Shown piece after piece: positions 1 through 6,095 of a stretch of DNA of 8,505 nt. The notes beneath the pieces are model-generated. The model worked only from the letters and a program-made list of their open reading frames with translations, made no database searches and was not told where the DNA came from. Within the stretch, counting starts at the first letter, position 1, and each line of letters begins with the position of its first letter. The stretch comes from Gammaproteobacteria bacterium (GTDB taxonomy: Bacteria; Pseudomonadota; Gammaproteobacteria; Steroidobacterales; JABDKV01): NCBI GenBank assembly GCA_029862285.1, contig JAOTXR010000065.1, forward strand, positions 1-8,505, given 5' to 3'. Made by a program: the position numbers and the translations under genes.

Positions 1-671
1 AATCGTATGCCGATCCGGATAATTCGGGTCAACAGACTCTTGGGAGTGCGCTTGCGGCCAGAAATATGCGGCGTGTTGCTCAATGGGCCTTCGGTCGCGG
101 CATAGGGTGTGAGGCCGTAGAGAGGCTGATCGTGCACCCAGAATTGTTTCACAAATACGTCTGCAGATTCGCTCATCACTTTGCTGCAATCGATAAAACG
201 CCGTGCTACCCGGGGTGAAATGACATACGCAAGCGTGCTGTGCGGCATCTTGGTATAGCGATGCAGCTGGAATCGACCTGCATCGCGAACCGGATATTTT
301 CGGCCTCGCGATTCTGTCTGCAATCGGATGAAACCGTACTGTTCAATCAGCTTCGATGCTGCCGCCAGGGCCGCCGCGAAAAATGATTGCAGTTGACAAT
401 CGTCTTCCAGCACGCATACCGGGTGGCTGTCCGCAATGCACCCGTGCCAGGCCTTCAGGTGGCTGGCATAACAGCCAATCTCGCCTGGCGTGGGCAACCG
501 ACCCGTGTGTACCAGATGTGCATGGCTGTCGATGCGGTCGAACAGCTGCGACCCATCGATACCATCCAGAGCGTCCAGAAATTCGAACTCCAGATCATGA
601 TCTTCGAGTTGCTGCCGTGTCTGGGCACGGCGCGCCACTGCATTGGCAAGGCTAATAACGTATATTTTCAT
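1..671 (-). CDS. Glycosyltransferase family 25 (LPS/LOS biosynthesis), C-terminus cut by window edge
   Basis: Reading the minus strand from an ATG at 671 gives 223 residues open to the window edge, so the C-terminus (probably a few tens of residues) is missing. The protein has the hallmarks of GT25: an N-terminal beta strand MKIYVISLANAVARR, then FLDALDG (31-37), the PGEIGCYASHLKAW block (62-75), and VCVLEDD (85-91), whose acidic triplet E89-D91 is the likely metal/nucleotide-sugar site. A later HDQPLY (180-185) fits the second conserved acidic position. Members of this family usually add galactose or another hexose to lipooligosaccharide on the cytoplasmic face of the inner membrane; the sugar and acceptor here cannot be told. 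No signal peptide is seen. There is no clear Shine-Dalgarno sequence before the ATG. It is transcribed divergently from the TSUP gene. The family call is strong, the exact role is open. Confidence 0.88.
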   Translation of the reverse strand, partial: MKIYVISLANAVARRAQTRQQLEDHDLEFEFLDALDGIDGSQLFDRIDSHAHLVHTGRLPTPGEIGCYASHLKAWHGCIADSHPVCVLEDDCQLQSFFAAALAAASKLIEQYGFIRLQTESRGRKYPVRDAGRFQLHRYTKMPHSTLAYVISPRVARRFIDCSKVMSESADVFVKQFWVHDQPLYGLTPYAATEGPLSNTPHISGRKRTPKSLLTRIIRIGIR

Positions 672-832
672 CGTGAAATGCGTCTGCCCTGGTATCGACC
701 GCAAAAGTGCAATGAAGCTGACCACAACAACAGATCTGGAGTGCCACCAGCGAAACCCTAGCGTAGCTGGTAAGCGCGTGGCAACGTCGTCCTCGACGAC
801 TTGGTCGCCGGTCGTCAGCCGGCCGGGTTAGC
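672..832. promoter_or_regulatory. Divergent intergenic gap with a small perfect inverted repeat
   Basis: This 161-base gap separates the starts of the GT25 gene (minus) and the TSUP gene (plus), so promoters for both should lie here. I could not pick convincing -35/-10 pairs on either strand. It holds one short perfect dyad, GTCGTC (786-791), spacer CTC, GACGAC (795-800), about 32 bases before the TSUP start, which could be an operator or a hairpin in the leader. No small coding region with a credible start was seen. The regulatory role is inferred from position only. Confidence 0.3.
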
Positions 833-1585
833 GTGGAAATCTGGCACTTTTTTCTCCTTACCGGCGTTGGCGTCGTTGCCGGGTGGATCAATGTCATGGC
901 TGGTGGCGGTTCGATGCTGAGCGTTCCGGTCATGTTGTTTCTGGGGATTCCCGGACCGATTGCCAACGGCACCAACCGGATTGCGATCCTGGCACAGAAT
1001 ACCGTTGCGGTGACCGCATTTTTCCGCGCTGGCCACTCCGATTTCAGAATGAGTCTGTCACTGGCGCTGGCGGCAGTGCCAGGTGCGATACTGGGTGCAA
1101 TGATCGGTGTGCGCCTCACGGGGCCGTGGTTTGACCGCACACTGGCGGCAATCATGGTCGTGGTGATGATCCTGATGTGGGCACACCCGGGAAGACCTGT
1201 CGCGCGGCCACAGTCTCTCACATTGACCCGCTCGCGGCTGATTTGGGGTCATATTTGCATATTCGGCGCTGGATTGTGGGGTGGCTTTATCCAGATCGGC
1301 GTCGGCTTTATCTTGATGCCGATACTCTACCGGGTCCTGGGTTTCGACCTCGTCCGCGTAAACATGCACAAAGTGTTTATCGTGCTGGTTTATACGGTTG
1401 TGGCGCTCATTGTATTTGCATCGCAGTTACAGTTACTTTGGATTGTGGGTCTGTCTCTGGCCGCCGGCAACGCAATTGGCGGGTGGCTCGGCGCGCGGAC
1501 CACAACAACCAAAGGCGAGGGGACCATTCGTATCGTGCTGTACAGCGTCCTCGTTGTATTCATAGTCAAACTGCTGGCCTTCTGA
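833..1585 (+). CDS. TauE/SafE (TSUP) family membrane permease
   Basis: The 250-residue product is very hydrophobic with about seven to eight membrane segments and matches the sulfite-exporter TauE/SafE (TSUP) family in length and pattern. The diagnostic N-terminal block AGWINVMAGGGSMLSVPVML (16-35), followed by LGIPGPIANGTNRIAI (37-52), is echoed in the second half by FGAGLWGGFIQIGVGFILMP (144-163) and VLGFDLVRVNMHKVF (168-182), the usual internal pseudo-repeat of these carriers. TSUP proteins move sulfite, sulfoacetate, other organosulfur compounds or small anions across the inner membrane; the substrate is not readable here. The start is a GTG at 833 with no good Shine-Dalgarno sequence; the first residues already fit the first membrane helix, so an earlier start is not needed. 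Its TGA overlaps the ATG of the following lipoprotein gene by one base, so the two are probably co-transcribed and translationally coupled. Confidence 0.88.
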   Translation: MEIWHFFLLTGVGVVAGWINVMAGGGSMLSVPVMLFLGIPGPIANGTNRIAILAQNTVAVTAFFRAGHSDFRMSLSLALAAVPGAILGAMIGVRLTGPWFDRTLAAIMVVVMILMWAHPGRPVARPQSLTLTRSRLIWGHICIFGAGLWGGFIQIGVGFILMPILYRVLGFDLVRVNMHKVFIVLVYTVVALIVFASQLQLLWIVGLSLAAGNAIGGWLGARTTTTKGEGTIRIVLYSVLVVFIVKLLAF

Positions 1586-2541
1586 TGAAAAAGTCTCTGG
1601 TCCTGTTGGTAGTTTTACTTGCTGCCTGCGAGGTCGACAACGGTGCTGCAGATAATGAACAGGTCACCAATCGCGGCGAGGGCAAGGATCAGTGGTGGAC
1701 AGCGTTACCGCGCGAAGTATGGGCTGGATTCCAAAAAATCGAGCAGTCGCAGAATTGGTTCGAAGTTTATGAAGTGGCCGCAGGGGTCTATGCGATTTAT
1801 GAACCGGGACAGTTTGAGGAAGTCATTTCGTACTTGATTACCGGTAGTAATGCCGCACTGCTATTCGACACCGGGCTGGGAATCGGCGACATGGGGCAAT
1901 TGATCGGCGAACTAACCGATCTGGAAGTGACCGTCATCAATTCACATACGCACTATGACCATATCGGTGGAAATCATGGGTTCAAGTCAATCCTGGGCGT
2001 AGATACGGAATACACTCGAAAACGGACAGCGGGACTGGCGCACAACGAGGTCGATTTTGCCGTTGGTCCTGGCTGGATCTGGAAACCGGTGCCGGTTGGT
2101 TTTGATCCGGAAGAGTATGCGATAGAACCCTACAAGGTCACGCGCCGGGTTACCGATGGCGAACGGATAATCCTCGGCGCCGATCGACAACTGGAAGTCA
2201 TACTGACGCCGGGGCATGCGCCAGATGCGCTGTGTCTGATCGACCGCAAGAATCGTATTCTGTTTACCGGGGACACTTTTTATCTGGCGCCGCTTTACAC
2301 TCATCTGGAAGGGTCGGACTTCGATGCCTATGTGACTACGGCGCAACGGCTGGCGGGGCTCGCGAGTGACGTCGATCTGTTGATGCCGGGTCACAACGAG
2401 CCGGCCGTTGCCGCCAGTTATCTGCCGCGTCTGTCGGCGGCATTCGATGAAATCGTCGACAACCAGGCCGACTATATCGTGACCGACGGCAACCGCGAAT
2501 ACGCTTTTGGCGGGTTTTCGATCATTACAACGCAGCGATAA
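1585..2541 (+). CDS. Metallo-beta-lactamase-fold hydrolase, predicted lipoprotein
   Basis: A 318-residue protein. It begins MKKSLVLLVVLLAAC, a textbook lipoprotein signal with lipobox LAAC and lipidated Cys15, so the enzyme should be anchored on the periplasmic side of a membrane. The MBL-fold metal ligands are complete: HTHYDH (121-126) gives H121, H123, D125 and H126; then H211 in TPGHAPD, D230 in FTGDTF, and H270 in MPGHNEP. A two-metal hydrolytic site is therefore likely. These spacings fit the broad glyoxalase II-like MBL group rather than a class B beta-lactamase, but the substrate is unknown. The start at 1585 is preferred over the much longer open frame beginning at 1177 because it gives the signal peptide and the TGATG junction with the permease. 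An insertion rich in aromatics and prolines at about 161-185 may shape the substrate pocket. No terminator is evident right after the stop. Confidence 0.85.
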   Translation: MKKSLVLLVVLLAACEVDNGAADNEQVTNRGEGKDQWWTALPREVWAGFQKIEQSQNWFEVYEVAAGVYAIYEPGQFEEVISYLITGSNAALLFDTGLGIGDMGQLIGELTDLEVTVINSHTHYDHIGGNHGFKSILGVDTEYTRKRTAGLAHNEVDFAVGPGWIWKPVPVGFDPEEYAIEPYKVTRRVTDGERIILGADRQLEVILTPGHAPDALCLIDRKNRILFTGDTFYLAPLYTHLEGSDFDAYVTTAQRLAGLASDVDLLMPGHNEPAVAASYLPRLSAAFDEIVDNQADYIVTDGNREYAFGGFSIITTQR

Positions 2542-2670
2542 TTCACAAATCATAGGTATTTCATTGGCTTAGTCGACCACTGTGGTTGTGCGGCGAACAT
2601 GGCAATAGCCTTATTTCTCTACTACGCTGTGTCTGTGGCGGCCACCGGTCGCCGGGTGTCTTTGAACAAT

Positions 2671-2676
2671 GGGGAG
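2671..2676 (+). promoter_or_regulatory. Shine-Dalgarno site that fixes the start of the next gene
   Basis: GGGGAG lies 7 bases before the ATG at 2684. It supports 2684 rather than the in-frame ATG at 2669, which has no such site before it and would place five extra residues (MGSLR) in front of an ordinary signal peptide. Confidence 0.7.
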
Positions 2677-2683
2677 TCTGAGA

Positions 2684-3427
2684 ATGAGATTGATTTTGTT
2701 TGTTGTTGCGTTGGCGTTGGCAGCACCAGTTTTTGCCGATAGCCATAACGCAAATGTTGCGGATGCATGGCTGGTTGTCGTCAAGGACGGCCATGACGAA
2801 GAATTCGAGAAGGCGTTTACGGACCACCTCAAGCATCGCAAACGTAAGGGCGATAGCCGGGCCTGGAAAACCTATTCACCTCTGCTGGGTGACGACCTCA
2901 ACCATTACGTCATACGTTATTGCTGTGTCAGCTATGCCGAGATGGACGAATATCGCGCCTGGTCGGAAAAAGCGAAAATGAACGATCATTGGAATGAGAA
3001 TGTCGATCCGCATGTCGCGAGTTACAGGCATTACTTTTACGAACTGGACGTCGAGAACAACAATTGGCCGGAAGACGACCCCGGCTACACGATGTTCGGC
3101 GTAACCCAATGGAAGGTTAAGCCAGGACGTGGTGGCCCGACCTCGGCATCAAAGAAGATGTTGAGCGATCATGCAAAAGATGGTGGCTGGCCTCGCAGTT
3201 GGGCATGGTCTGACAGAGTCGGCGGCAAGGGCAACGTTCTTACGATAGTCTCGCCGTATATGAACTATGCCGATATGGAAGGGCCCGAAGGCGGGTTTTT
3301 CGGCTTTCTGGCAGGCCGTGTCGGCGAAGAAGAGGCTGGCAAGATGCTCAGTGACTTTAGCGAGAATTTTCATGGCTCCTCATATACTGTTTATCGGCTG
3401 ATCGAAGACATGTCGATGAAAGAATAG
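2684..3427 (+). CDS. Secreted protein of unknown function with two related alpha+beta (ABM/NIPSNAP-like) domains
   Basis: The 247-residue product starts with a Sec signal peptide (MRLILFVVALALAAPVFA, cleavage probably after Ala18), so it should be periplasmic or secreted. I do not recognise a named family. The mature part looks like two copies of one domain. The first (about 26-121) has AWLVVVKDG, then FTDHLKHR, then YVIRYCCVSYAEMDEY; the second (about 134-241) has FGVTQWKVKPG, then LSDHAKDG, then VLTIVSPYMNYADMEG. The order of strand, helix with a DH pair, strand and a YA(E/D)M turn is the same in both. This resembles the ferredoxin-like dimeric alpha+beta barrel fold of ABM or NIPSNAP-type domains, but that is an inference from pattern. 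Two adjacent cysteines (80-81) in copy 1 have no partner in copy 2. A strong terminator follows 19 bases after the stop. A gap of 142 bases separates it from the MBL gene, so it may have its own promoter. Confidence 0.72.
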   Translation: MRLILFVVALALAAPVFADSHNANVADAWLVVVKDGHDEEFEKAFTDHLKHRKRKGDSRAWKTYSPLLGDDLNHYVIRYCCVSYAEMDEYRAWSEKAKMNDHWNENVDPHVASYRHYFYELDVENNNWPEDDPGYTMFGVTQWKVKPGRGGPTSASKKMLSDHAKDGGWPRSWAWSDRVGGKGNVLTIVSPYMNYADMEGPEGGFFGFLAGRVGEEEAGKMLSDFSENFHGSSYTVYRLIEDMSMKE

Positions 3428-3446
3428 CGATCGAGCTCCCTCTCAG

Positions 3447-3476
3447 CCCTCTCCTTTAGCCGGGAGAGGGTTTTTT
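3447..3476 (+). terminator. Intrinsic (Rho-independent) terminator
   Basis: A perfect 8-bp stem, CCCTCTCC (3447-3454) and GGAGAGGG (3463-3470), with an 8-base loop is followed directly by six T (3471-3476). It ends transcription of the secreted-protein gene. The CCCTCTC of the left arm is partly duplicated just upstream (CCCTCTC at 3438-3444), so an alternative pairing with the same right arm is possible. Confidence 0.9.
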
Positions 3477-3513
3477 CTTACCGGAAAAATGCGCAACGCA
3501 TCAAAATGTCGTA

Positions 3514-4614
3514 ATGACCGAGCGACCGGACGCACTCAGCGATAGTTTATTGGCAGCCAGCAGCCTGGATCAGGCCTGGACGCTGCCCGGTTCGTGGTAT
3601 ACCGATCCTGCCGTTTATCGTTACGAACTCGAGCATGTTTTTGCATCCGCATGGCAACTCATTGGTCATCGCAACAGCCTGGCGAAAGCGGGTGATTTCC
3701 TGGTCAGCGATATTGCCGGCGCGCCAGTGCTGGCGGTGCGGGATCGTAGCGACAAAATCAGAGCCTTTTACAACGTCTGCCGGCACCGTGCCGGTCCGGT
3801 CGCGACAGGGCACGGCAACTGCACATTATTGCGTTGTCGATATCATGGTTGGGTGTACGAACTCGATGGTTCATTGCGTCATGCGCCAGAGATGGACGGT
3901 ACCCGAAATTTCGATGCGACGACTATCGGTCTGGAAGGCCTCGAACTAGGGGTGACAGACTCATTGTTGTTTGTTCGCAACTCTGGCGAGAGCGCACTCG
4001 TAGCCGATATTGCCCGCGTCGTCAGGGAAATAAACGATCGTATAGGACCGCAGACGTTGGGCTCACACCGTCTTTACCAGCGAGTCAGTTACGATATGCG
4101 CTGTAACTGGAAAGTCTACGTCGACAATTATCTCGAGGGTTACCATATACCGCAGGTGCATCCGGAGCTGGCAGAGATACTCGACTATCGCCAGTATGTT
4201 ACTGAGACTTTCGCGGGCTATTCTTTGCAACATAGCAGTATCGAGTCTGCGACCGCCGCGTATAGCGCGGGCGACGCATATTATTATTTTGTCTTCCCCA
4301 ACATCATGCTCAACATACTCCCGGGACGTCTGCAGACAAATGTGGTTATTCCACTGGGTCCCGATCGGTGTCGGGTGGACTTTGACTACTACTACCTCGA
4401 GACGGAATCAGCGGCTGCGCGGGAGCAGATAACCGAGGATCTGAGTTTTGGCGATCTCGTTCAGCAACAGGACGTCGCAATTTGCCAACAGGTTCAGACG
4501 GGTCTGAGCTCCGGCTCTTATGAGCGCGGTCGCCTGTCTGCAAAGCGCGAGGCAGGCGTGCACCACTTTCAGGAGTGTTTGCGAAGCGTATTCAGGAATG
4601 CAACGCAGCGCTGA
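3514..4614 (+). CDS. Rieske non-heme iron oxygenase, alpha (catalytic) subunit
   Basis: A 366-residue cytosolic protein with both domains of a ring-hydroxylating-type oxygenase alpha subunit. The Rieske [2Fe-2S] ligands are C89 and H91 (VCRHRAG), then C108 and H111 (CRYHGW). The C-terminal catalytic domain carries NWKVYVDNYLEGYHIPQVHPEL (198-219), giving iron ligands H211 and H216, with D320 (QQQDVAICQQVQ) as the likely carboxylate ligand. The residue bridging the two metal sites is Glu208 where naphthalene-dioxygenase-type enzymes have Asp; Glu there is known from carnitine monooxygenase CntA, whose length is also close. This hints at a quaternary-ammonium or similar aliphatic substrate rather than an aromatic one, but it does not prove it. 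Such enzymes need a ferredoxin reductase and none is encoded nearby. The ATG at 3514 has no clear Shine-Dalgarno sequence and overlaps the stop of a two-codon ATG-TCG-TAA frame (3506-3514). The gene follows a terminator, so it has its own promoter. It converges on the HD-GYP gene with 8 bases between the stops. Confidence 0.9.
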   Translation: MTERPDALSDSLLAASSLDQAWTLPGSWYTDPAVYRYELEHVFASAWQLIGHRNSLAKAGDFLVSDIAGAPVLAVRDRSDKIRAFYNVCRHRAGPVATGHGNCTLLRCRYHGWVYELDGSLRHAPEMDGTRNFDATTIGLEGLELGVTDSLLFVRNSGESALVADIARVVREINDRIGPQTLGSHRLYQRVSYDMRCNWKVYVDNYLEGYHIPQVHPELAEILDYRQYVTETFAGYSLQHSSIESATAAYSAGDAYYYFVFPNIMLNILPGRLQTNVVIPLGPDRCRVDFDYYYLETESAAAREQITEDLSFGDLVQQQDVAICQQVQTGLSSGSYERGRLSAKREAGVHHFQECLRSVFRNATQR

Positions 4615-4622
4615 CAGGCAAG

Positions 4623-5840
4623 TCAATAGTCGATGCCGTGACTGCCGGCCTTCAGGCATTTTTCAATACAGATGTTCTGATTTCGCTCTCTGTTGAGGTT
4701 TATTATCCGAAATTCGCTCAGTCGCTGCATTTCGGAATCGAGCAGGATGTAAACTCGTGGTTGCAGTCTCGATTGAGTCTGTTGGATCACGAAGCCCACT
4801 TCACCGGTCGTCAATTGCACCAGGGTACCGGTTGGATAAGTGCCGAAGGCCATGCAGAATGCGCGAACGAGCGATGAGTCGAAGTCCGTATCACATTGCG
4901 CTTTGATGTAGCGCATCGCTTCATAAGGCGTTGCCCGTCGACCATAACTTCGTTCGCTAATCATCGCATCGAACATGTCGACTATGGATGCCATCTGCGC
5001 AAAGCGCGGAATCTGGTCGCCGGCGAGTCTGCGTGGGTAACCGGTACCGTTGTGCCGCTCGTGGTGTGACATGATCATGGTCACCACCGGGCTACCTTCG
5101 GAAGTAATCTGCGAGACGATTTCGGCACCACGTTCGACATGTCGGCGAAGTTGCTGCAGTTCTCCCGGTGTTAGTTCAGTTGCACGAGGCCGGTTGAGTA
5201 GGTCGCTGGAAATACGCGTTTTGCCGATGTCCAGAAGCGCGCCGCCCATGGTCAGGGTCTTTAGCGACTGAAATGACTTGTCCAAGCTGTGGCCAAGCGC
5301 ACACAGCATGACAGCGCAGGCCACGCCATGCCGATAGAGATAATCGCCATCGGTCTGAGTACGGACAAAATACAATAACGCGTCCGGGCTTCGCCGGATA
5401 CTGTCTACAACGGTTCGTGCAGCTCGCTCCAACCGGGTAAGGTCCGGGAGTTTTCCGCGTGAGGCGTGCTGGTAGCATTCGATCATCGCATGACGTAACT
5501 CAGCGTGTACCGCCTTGGCCACGGGAAATTCTTTTTCGGTAGGTAACAGTTCCTGTGGGGTTGTTTCTGCCTCCGGTTCATCCTCATCGGCAGAGCGGCG
5601 AAATCGCTGGGCAAGGAAATCTTCATAGCCCTTGCTACTGTTTTTTGCATCGACGAAAACGTATTCACAGGTGTCTTTGAGTTTTTTTAGTTCGGCTTCA
5701 GTCTCGATGCGAAAACCCTGGAAGGGGAAGGGGCAATCGGTCCACGGGCGATCCAGATACGAGATGTACATCCCGACCTTTAGATCAGTGGGTGACAAGA
5801 TCATCGTTTCGGACGGGTCGAAGTCCTTTGTTTCTGCCAT
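4623..5840 (-). CDS. DUF3391 plus HD-GYP domain protein (c-di-GMP phosphodiesterase family) with HD changed to LD
   Basis: Residues below count from the in-frame GTG at 5852 (409 aa); the ATG at 5840 (residue 5, 405 aa) is my preferred start, although neither has a strong Shine-Dalgarno sequence. The N-terminus (about 18-100) is DUF3391: LSPTDLKVGMYISYLDRPW, PFPFQGF, CEYVFVD. An acidic linker (88-108) leads to the HD-GYP domain (about 160-340). HD-GYP proteins hydrolyse c-di-GMP, or in some cases 3',3'-cGAMP, at a two- or three-iron site. Here H175, H238, the pair H263-H264 with E265, GTGYP (269-273) and D292 are present, but the signature HD pair reads Leu207-Asp208 in GALLDIGK. One metal ligand is thus lost, so the protein may be inactive or act as a binding sensor. 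The C-terminal YPTGTLVQLTTGEVGFV (339-355) is usual for DUF3391/HD-GYP proteins. No membrane segment or signal peptide is seen, so it is cytosolic. Confidence 0.88.
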   Translation of the reverse strand: MAETKDFDPSETMILSPTDLKVGMYISYLDRPWTDCPFPFQGFRIETEAELKKLKDTCEYVFVDAKNSSKGYEDFLAQRFRRSADEDEPEAETTPQELLPTEKEFPVAKAVHAELRHAMIECYQHASRGKLPDLTRLERAARTVVDSIRRSPDALLYFVRTQTDGDYLYRHGVACAVMLCALGHSLDKSFQSLKTLTMGGALLDIGKTRISSDLLNRPRATELTPGELQQLRRHVERGAEIVSQITSEGSPVVTMIMSHHERHNGTGYPRRLAGDQIPRFAQMASIVDMFDAMISERSYGRRATPYEAMRYIKAQCDTDFDSSLVRAFCMAFGTYPTGTLVQLTTGEVGFVIQQTQSRLQPRVYILLDSEMQRLSEFRIINLNRERNQNICIEKCLKAGSHGIDY

Positions 5841-5941
5841 CGGCGGGAGCACTCGGTGAATGAGTCATAATATTGCCGCAAGACCCACCTTCTATATGTG
5901 ACTGTCGTCAAGGATCGGCCTATTTAACTTAATTACTGCCT

Positions 5942-6062
5942 GCGCTGGCTCCCGCTTGATTGAACATGGTGGCGAGAGAGAACAGGATTCTTTCTGGCGG
6001 CGACTAGGTCCTGTCTTCCGGAGCCGCCAGAAAGAATGCTGGTCTAGGCTCGCCGCCAGCGC
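5942..6062. repeat. Nested imperfect inverted repeat (~120 bases), possible MITE/REP-like element
   Basis: The core is a perfect 15-bp inverted repeat, ATTCTTTCTGGCGGC (5987-6001) and GCCGCCAGAAAGAAT (6023-6037), around a 21-base loop. Further outward, CAG (5983-5985) can pair with CTG (6039-6041), GGTGGCGAG (5968-5976) with CTCGCCGCC (6049-6057, one G-T pair), and GCGCTGGC (5942-5949) with GCCAGCGC (6055-6062). The two outermost pairings share a few bases, so either one or a shortened version of both can form. There is no U-run on either strand, so it is not an ordinary terminator, though it would form a strong hairpin in the 3' transcript of the FG-GAP gene, whose stop lies 34 bases away. 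No flanking target duplication is obvious. Confidence 0.65.
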
Positions 6063-6095
6063 GAGATTGGTGCACGCAGAGTCATGTACGCGCGG

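Noticed and set aside
356..761. Two overlapping plus-strand open frames, and a 64-residue minus-strand frame at 455-649
   Set aside because: They lie over the GT25 gene in other frames. The minus-strand GT25 frame has clear family motifs and is unbroken to the window edge; these have none.
652..1221. A 189-residue minus-strand open frame across the TSUP start and the intergenic gap
   Set aside because: No domain pattern and many Arg/Pro/Thr residues as in shadow frames; the plus strand there encodes a clear TSUP permease.
1177..1584. Upstream extension of the MBL reading frame
   Set aside because: It runs inside the TSUP gene out of frame and has no recognisable protein pattern; the ATG at 1585 gives a proper lipoprotein signal.
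2669..2683. Earlier in-frame ATG for the secreted protein
   Set aside because: No Shine-Dalgarno site before it, while GGGGAG sits 7 bases before the ATG at 2684 and the signal peptide begins naturally there.
5883..5911. TTGACG at 5911-5906 on the minus strand as a -35 box for the HD-GYP gene
   Set aside because: The sequence at the right distance downstream (GTGGGT) is nothing like a -10 box, so no promoter call is made.
5967..6054. tRNA-like look on the minus strand: GGCGAG at one end, CTCGCCACCA at the other, about 88 bases apart
   Set aside because: No usable T-arm or anticodon arm can be drawn; the dominant structure is the long inverted repeat, and the CCA-like end is most simply part of that palindrome.
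5942..6062. Integron attC site as an explanation for the palindrome
   Set aside because: The expected GTTRRRY and RYYYAAC core boxes are absent at the ends.
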